From: Clostridium_AI sp002297865
GTDB taxonomy: Bacteria > Bacillota > Clostridia > Lachnospirales > Lachnospiraceae
DNA length: 64,000 bases
Assembly: GCA_937903005.1 (NCBI GenBank)
Contig: CALFNR010000143.1
Coordinates: 19,606 to 83,605 of the forward strand
Direction of reading: 5' to 3'
The position numbers were made by a program, and so were the translations under genes. The notes beneath the pieces were generated by a model, which searched no databases, was not told the origin of the DNA, and saw nothing but the letters and a program-made list of their open reading frames with translations. This document shows, in pieces, positions 60,001-64,000 of this stretch (position 1 is its first letter; each line of letters begins with the position of its first letter).

Positions 60001-61568
60001 GAGCTGGTAAAACCAATATAGGTCATACGGAAAGTGCTGCCGGAATTGCAGCCTTTATCAAAACTGTGTTAGCAGTCTATTATGGAAAAATACCAGCAAA
60101 CCGAGGAGTTCACGTACTTAATCATCTGATACCGTGGCAATCCATGAAGTTTCAAGTACCTACTGCCATGGTTGAGTGGAGAGAACCATGTCGAATAGCA
60201 GGTATCAGTTCGTTTGGTCTTAGTGGAACCAATGCTCATATGATTGTAGGGCAAGCCGAGCAGCCAAAACATTATGAGTTTCCTAAATTAGTACCACAGG
60301 TTTTAACAATATCGGCAAGGAAGAAAGAGCTGCTAGTGAAGGAAATAGAAAATATGGCAGATTTTCTTGAAGAGACTACAAATCCCCTCGATCGCATTGT
60401 GTTTACTGCTAATCGTTGCAGGGCAGGAGAAAAATACAGGGCTGCAGTAGTGGCAAGAACAAGAGAAGAATATATAAAACGTTTACGTGAAAAATCTAAA
60501 TTCCTTAAGAATGGTATGCTAGACACCGTTTCAAAAAACAATAAAACAGTACTGCTTTTTGGTGGAATACAAAAGTTAACTTTGGAAGGCTTTCAAAACT
60601 TATATGAGAATAATTTTATTTTCCAGAAGGCAGTAAATGAATGTCAAGAGATACTAATGAAAGAATACGATGTGGATGTTATGGCATATCTTCACGGTGA
60701 GGATAATGAGAATCCATTGACAAACATGTATTTATATATGACGTCAGAATATGGAATTCTTAAGATGATTCAGTATTTTGGAGTTAAAATAAATGCTATA
60801 TTAGGGCATAGATATGGCGAGTGGATTGGAGCTGTAGCGGCAGGAATAATCTCACTGCAACAGGCGTTTTTGTTTGCAACAGGAGTGGAACAGATAAAAG
60901 CGAAATACGGAAAACGATTAAACACGTCCTTAGTATTTCTATCAGAAGAGAGTTGGATGGAGATGCTTGATAAGGAAAGGCAAACAGGAATGCATTTACT
61001 TTCTGTAAATACGAAAGAGAGTCTAGTAGTAGGATATGAAGAAACTTCAAAGTTTCAGTCTTTTGTACAAGAGCATGATATTTCGCATTTGGAACTGCCA
61101 GATTGTGATGTAAACTGGATAGAAGACAAAGAGGCTGCAGTACAGGAATTTAGTAAGCTCATAGGCAACGAAGATATGCAAGAGGAAGAGATTCCTTATT
61201 GCAGTACTGCTAGAAGTTTTGTAGAGTACAGGAAAAGTGAACCAAGAAAAATGTTTGGCTGGTTATTAGAAGAAGATTCGCATATATTGCGAGCTATGCA
61301 GAAAACGGAAGGATTAGATTGTGATATTTATGTAGAGTGTAATGTACGACCATACTTGTCAGTAATGGCAGAACAGGATTTGAAAGAAGAAAGGATTATA
61401 TTACCAATAATAAGAAAAGCAGGAGATGAGGAATTGCAGGTAAGAGATACCATAAGGAAATTGTACGAATATGGCGTGGATGTAGATTTCGGGGTAAAGA
61501 ACGTGCAGGGAGACTGGCTGATTCAATTACCAGGTAAGGAGTGGAAGCAAAGTAGATATTGGTTTTAA
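57078..61568 (+). CDS. Hybrid FAAL-ACP-KS-AT* polyketide synthase
   Basis: A 1496-residue assembly-line protein, start ATG 57078 (an in-frame GTG 57069 sits inside the AAAGGTGG ribosome site). Residues about 1-560 are a fatty acyl-AMP ligase (FSSGSTGAPKGVQ, LNTGDIGF, GRKKDIIFVNGKNYY). Residues about 565-640 are a carrier domain with S592. Residues about 648-1075 are a ketosynthase with C811 (DTACSSSL), H946 (ETHGTGT) and H983 (NIGHTES), all intact. Residues about 1080-1496 are an acyltransferase domain in which the nucleophile motif GHSxGE reads GHRYGE, so R1245 replaces serine and the domain should be inactive. The order equals the front of mycosubtilin/iturin synthases. It should load a fatty acid and extend it by one unit, with the malonyl transferase acting in trans. 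Confidence 0.88.
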   Translation: MYINLIEVITSKGEEDNRGIYFIRGEDVEEFLSYKELYELAWRQKQCMIEKGLKAKTEVILQYEDNREFLIAFWACILGRMIPVPLTAQKGRESVEQVLKIYRQLRKPYIATTNSRRKEIVNALDENDVINIHIYDNSGNYQLSKCVEAPVNCNPDDVAFLQFSSGSTGAPKGVQISHNNLLENFKGMVEDSEVVETDSILSWMPLYHNIGLIVSHMLGIYCNIDSYLMSTELFIYRPYLWMEKISEHKVTLTCSPNFGYRYYLRGIMNRDCSKLDLSNLRIILNGAEPISLKACNTFLEMMKQYHLRENVFQTGYGLSEATVSVTSTKVGRPLENIWICGENQNIGAPVQFLNSEAESSFAVELVKVGRAHRNNEIRIVDEDGNVLEEDYFGEIQVGGAIISSGYYDGLNQNEKMKIQDGWLNTGDIGFIHEGELLISGRKKDIIFVNGKNYYCNDLENIIKEEYPNCECAICGVFREEEERDQIILFLVKGEQTFIELRKFGDYSRKKIARRTGVILDKVVLINEIPKTNSGKIQRFQLKEWIEKGNYYDLYRQYSRAQVIDIIEEQLKNVLGFTIDDLDESIVEAGVNSMKAAQFHKLMSQVIEMELPVSIVYDYPSVNAMADFILGEKQEDHEKQERTEIFQTEDIAVIGMACQFPKGADTKELYWSKLLEEYDGITGIPEERKELKEYCEKNRVDLKGGFLWDVDQFDAGLFGITPKEAKYLDPQQRLLLKNSYLALQDACLDIKELRGSRTGVYIGISNSDYKEIMPKEEAVSYMLSGNMNNMAAGRISYTFDFHGPALVVDTACSSSLVAIHQAVLSLHSGESDMALAGGVNCIFSPYGYLGLKEMNALSKTGHCHTFDEEADGYVRSEGCGVVVLKRYQDAIENGDHIYAVIKGSAVNSDGWSSGLTAPNGTAQVRVMRQALKNAGVMASEVSFVETHGTGTKLGDPQEMNALNLVYGDREKELYLGAGKTNIGHTESAAGIAAFIKTVLAVYYGKIPANRGVHVLNHLIPWQSMKFQVPTAMVEWREPCRIAGISSFGLSGTNAHMIVGQAEQPKHYEFPKLVPQVLTISARKKELLVKEIENMADFLEETTNPLDRIVFTANRCRAGEKYRAAVVARTREEYIKRLREKSKFLKNGMLDTVSKNNKTVLLFGGIQKLTLEGFQNLYENNFIFQKAVNECQEILMKEYDVDVMAYLHGEDNENPLTNMYLYMTSEYGILKMIQYFGVKINAILGHRYGEWIGAVAAGIISLQQAFLFATGVEQIKAKYGKRLNTSLVFLSEESWMEMLDKERQTGMHLLSVNTKESLVVGYEETSKFQSFVQEHDISHLELPDCDVNWIEDKEAAVQEFSKLIGNEDMQEEEIPYCSTARSFVEYRKSEPRKMFGWLLEEDSHILRAMQKTEGLDCDIYVECNVRPYLSVMAEQDLKEERIILPIIRKAGDEELQVRDTIRKLYEYGVDVDFGVKNVQGDWLIQLPGKEWKQSRYWF

Positions 61569-61584
61569 GGAAGGTGAGGATACA

Positions 61585-63576
61585 ATGCAAAAGATAATTG
61601 AAAAGATAAAAGCATTGATTCAGGAGGTGTCTGGAATTAGTGCAGAAGAAATAGAGATTGACTGTAATTTATTTTCACTTGGCTTAGATTCTCTTATGTT
61701 AGTTCAGATAAAGAAGCGAATTGATAAGGAATTTCAGATTGAGATTCCAATGGCAAGAGTAATGAGCGATTTAGATACGATTGAGAAGATTGCTGATTTT
61801 ATCGAAAGTGCTGGGGGAAGAGAACAAGAAATTGTTGTGGAACCTGTAACCCTTAAGGAAGAAAAAGAATCTGAAATTATTACTGTATGCGAAGCGCTAG
61901 AAGAAACAAAAAAGCCTGTTATGTCTAGAACAGCGGTACAAGGGGAAGAACTGCAAAGCATACTTGAGATGCAGATGAGAGTGATGGCAGATTCTCTACA
62001 AAATCTTGCAGCAAAACAGCTTGAAGTAATCGGACGACAAAATATCGTGAAAGCGGTTCCAGAGAAAAAAGAGAAACAGGAAACAATGCAGTTACCTGAA
62101 AAGACGGTTCCAGCAAAGAGTCCAAAAAAGGAATTTCCACAGATTAATTTCCGTGCGGTAAAAATGGATAGAGACATTTTTACAGAAGAACAGAAGCGGT
62201 TTATTAAAGAATTTATTATAAGATATAATCAGAAAACAAGAAAAAGCAAAGAATATGCAAGAGACAATAGAAAGCAGTTCTGTGACTGGATTGCATCTTT
62301 GAACTTCAGGACAGATTTTAAAGAATTAATCTATCCAATTGTATCGGATCATTCTCAAGGCTCGAAATTTTGGGATTTAGATGGAAATCAGTATCTAGAT
62401 ATGGCAATAGGATATGGAGTGCATTATTTTGGACACCGTCCACAGTTCATTGTAGATGCCTTGCAGCAGCAGATTGCTGAGGGTTACGAAACAGGACCAC
62501 AGACTGATCTTGGAGGAGAAGTGTCAGAATTAATCTGTAAGATAACAGGTGCTGAACGTGTTGCGTTTTCAAACACTGGTTCAGAGGCTGTTATGGCAGC
62601 ACTTCGAATTGCAAGAACTGTTAATAAAAAACCGAAGATTGTAATGTTTAAAGGATCTTATCATGGCAACTTTGACTGTGTACTTGCAGAATCCTTGGAT
62701 GGCACTACATTTCCAACATCACCAGGAACCATGCCTGGAATGGTAGAAGATGTAATGGTCTTAGAATACGACAAGGAAGAATCTTTGAAAATAATTGAAG
62801 AACATGGTTCAGAAATTGCAGGTGTCATTGTGGAACCGGTGCAAAGCAGAAATCCTGGATTACAGCCCAAAGAGTTTTTACATAAATTGAGAGCATTAAC
62901 AGAACGGATTCACGCTGCCCTTATTTTCGATGAAATGATTACTGGATTTCGTATCTGTCCAGGTGGCTGCCAGGAGTACTTTGGAGTACGTGCAGATATT
63001 GCAACTTACGGGAAAATTGTAGGTGGCGGTTTGCCAATCGGTATCGTTGCAGGTAAGGCAAAATATCTAGATGCTGTAGATGGTGGATACTGGAATTATG
63101 GTGATGATTCCTACCCAGAAAGCGAGATGACCTTCTTTGCAGGTACTTTCTGTAAACATCCATTAAGCCTTGCAGCATCCAGAGCAGTGCTTCGTTTTAT
63201 TGAACAAAATGAAGGAGAGTTGCAGAAACAGGTAAATGAGCTGACTGCGTGGTTTGTAGAACAGGTAAATGCGTATTTTCAAGAAGAATGTGTACCACTT
63301 CATGTAAATTATTTTGGTTCAGAATTTCGCTTTGAATCTTTTGGAAAATATGATTTATCCAAGCTTCCAGCAGAAATAGAATTATTTTTCTATCTGCTTA
63401 TGGAAAAAGGAATTTACATATGGGAGAAACGCACTTGTTTCTTTTCAGCAGCCCATACAATGGAAGATGCAAAGCTATTCTTAGCGGCAATTAAGGAAAG
63501 TGTAGAAGAAATGAGAAGGGGCGGATTTGTGTTCGCATCAGAAGATGGGTTAAGTTCAAGAAAAAAAGCTTACTAA
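61585..63576 (+). CDS. Carrier protein - class III aminotransferase fusion
   Basis: A 663-residue protein, ATG 61585, seven bases after GGAAGGTGAGG-type site. Residues 1-80 are an acyl carrier domain with S36 (SLGLDSLML). Residues about 90-190 are a charged linker. Residues about 195-650 are a glutamate-1-semialdehyde-type class III aminotransferase with D449 (FDEMITGFR) and the PLP lysine K477 (TYGKIVGGGLPIG). In iturin-type synthases this fused aminotransferase turns the beta-keto acyl chain into a beta-amino fatty acid. Its frame ends in TAA at 63574-63576, just after a seven-A run, while a condensation-type domain follows in the -1 frame. Confidence 0.88.
   Translation: MQKIIEKIKALIQEVSGISAEEIEIDCNLFSLGLDSLMLVQIKKRIDKEFQIEIPMARVMSDLDTIEKIADFIESAGGREQEIVVEPVTLKEEKESEIITVCEALEETKKPVMSRTAVQGEELQSILEMQMRVMADSLQNLAAKQLEVIGRQNIVKAVPEKKEKQETMQLPEKTVPAKSPKKEFPQINFRAVKMDRDIFTEEQKRFIKEFIIRYNQKTRKSKEYARDNRKQFCDWIASLNFRTDFKELIYPIVSDHSQGSKFWDLDGNQYLDMAIGYGVHYFGHRPQFIVDALQQQIAEGYETGPQTDLGGEVSELICKITGAERVAFSNTGSEAVMAALRIARTVNKKPKIVMFKGSYHGNFDCVLAESLDGTTFPTSPGTMPGMVEDVMVLEYDKEESLKIIEEHGSEIAGVIVEPVQSRNPGLQPKEFLHKLRALTERIHAALIFDEMITGFRICPGGCQEYFGVRADIATYGKIVGGGLPIGIVAGKAKYLDAVDGGYWNYGDDSYPESEMTFFAGTFCKHPLSLAASRAVLRFIEQNEGELQKQVNELTAWFVEQVNAYFQEECVPLHVNYFGSEFRFESFGKYDLSKLPAEIELFFYLLMEKGIYIWEKRTCFFSAAHTMEDAKLFLAAIKESVEEMRRGGFVFASEDGLSSRKKAY
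63561..63567 (+). other. A7 slippery run at the frame switch
   Basis: Seven A bases at 63561-63567 fall in the frame A AAA AAA relative to the aminotransferase reading frame, a perfect slippery heptamer. A -1 slip would read AGC TTA CTA and continue into the condensation-type domain. The zero frame ends three codons later. Confidence 0.45.
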
Positions 63577-64000
63577 CAAAGAAAGAAGGTGATGGCGAAG
63601 TTACCTTATGTCAGGTGACGAAAGCACAGAAGCGGTATTTTTTATTAAGCCAGATGGAGAAAAATGAGGAAGGAACACATCTTACCTCTGCATTTCTGCT
63701 GACAGGTGCATTTCAGACGGAGCGAGTAGAAGAAATATTTCAGAAAATCGTTGATAGTCAGGAATCACTACGTTCCTGCTATGCTTTACAAGATGGAGAA
63801 CTTATGCTGAAAGTTCAAAAGCATTGCAAAATAGAAGTGAAGCAGGAAGCTGGCAATGAATCCGATGTGCAAAAATATATAAAAGATTTTATTAAGCCAT
63901 TTGATTTGTTTAGGGCTCCTCTTATGCACGTAAAAGTGATCCAGCTATCAGATAAAAAATATTTGTTGGCAGATACATCCAAATTCCATAAAACAGGAAC
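63567..64000 (+). CDS. NRPS condensation-type domain, 3' partial, -1 frame
   Basis: The open frame continues to the window edge and reads EVTLCQVTKAQKRYFLLSQM, the start of an NRPS condensation domain (the Q-x-x-x-S/A-Q-x-R-x-F-L pattern), then FKIVDSQESLRSCY-like sequence and the FDLFRAPLMHVKVI motif. Where the catalytic HHxxxDG should follow LLxD it reads DTSKFHKTG. There is no ATG in this frame near the beginning; GTG 63615 is possible but lacks a nearby ribosome site, since GAAGGTGAT at 63585-63593 is more than 20 bases away. It may be fused to the aminotransferase by frameshift. Its downstream domains lie outside the window. Confidence 0.65.

Noticed and set aside
61734..62177. Antisense open frame over the carrier-aminotransferase gene
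   Set aside because: Ser/Cys-rich mirror sequence of a Lys/Glu-rich linker; no start signal.
1..64000. CRISPR array, IS elements or prophage
   Set aside because: No regularly spaced repeats, transposase, integrase or phage structural gene could be recognised on either strand.
2..64000. The reductase protein at the left edge and the PKS/NRPS at the right edge as one cluster
   Set aside because: They are separated by about 55 kb of housekeeping and unrelated operons, so a shared pathway is not supported.

Overview
The window looks like chromosomal DNA from a low-GC, strictly fermentative member of the Clostridia, most likely Lachnospiraceae. The supporting signs are strong AGGAGG ribosome sites, an era-yqzL-recO-glyS housekeeping block, a pflB-pflA pair, radical SAM and ECF-type genes, a long MCP and a ferredoxin-type thioredoxin reductase-like protein. 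Species cannot be named from sequence alone. No IS element, prophage, integrase or CRISPR array was seen.

Layout. 1-2102: 3' part of an acyl-AMP ligase / carrier protein / terminal reductase protein. 2194-4403: small antisense gene, tRNA-Asn, tRNA-Leu and a MATE exporter. 4607-8278: a frameshifted small secreted gene, a secreted protein with a PPC-like domain, and a DUF4885-like protein whose C-terminus seems frameshifted. 8434-12366: RND-type transporter with a large coiled-coil insertion. 12644-17117: acyl-CoA ligase, Cys-rich mini-protein, thioredoxin reductase-like flavoprotein, FAD/Rieske oxidoreductase. 17192-18925: chemoreceptor. 19201-26035: a compact RiPP-type operon. 26115-26740: antisense relics of an agr-like quorum-sensing locus. 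26924-30262: DUF969/DUF979 transporter pair, aminopeptidase and pyroglutamyl peptidase. 30606-33601: pflB-pflA. 33958-38105: four-gene operon behind two Fur-like boxes, ending in a pair of ABC half-transporters. 38138-38652: YoeB/RelB-type toxin-antitoxin. 38864-40570: ECF S component and class V aminotransferase. 40724-49537: seven-gene operon that looks like unusual lipid biosynthesis. 49652-56650: M16C peptidase, era, yqzL, recO, lipoprotein, glyS. 57078-64000: start of an iturin-like lipopeptide PKS/NRPS line, running off the window.

The strongest candidates for undescribed biology are three. (i) The RiPP operon makes a 40-residue precursor with an acidic leader, a GG cleavage site and an 11-residue core. 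It is served by a B12-type radical SAM protein, two paralogous radical SAM proteins, a C39 peptidase carried on its own membrane polypeptide, and a separate ABC exporter. (ii) The 40724-49537 operon joins a BtaA-like aminocarboxypropyl transferase, a short UbiA-like protein, a rifampicin-phosphotransferase-like dikinase, a phytol/dolichol-kinase-like protein, a GNAT enzyme, an OleC-like ligase and an amidotransferase-like ATP pyrophosphatase. (iii) The PKS/NRPS locus contains an acyltransferase domain lacking its serine, a condensation-type domain lacking HHxxxDG, and a -1 frame change at an A7 slippery run.

All family calls come from reading motifs by eye. No database search was run.
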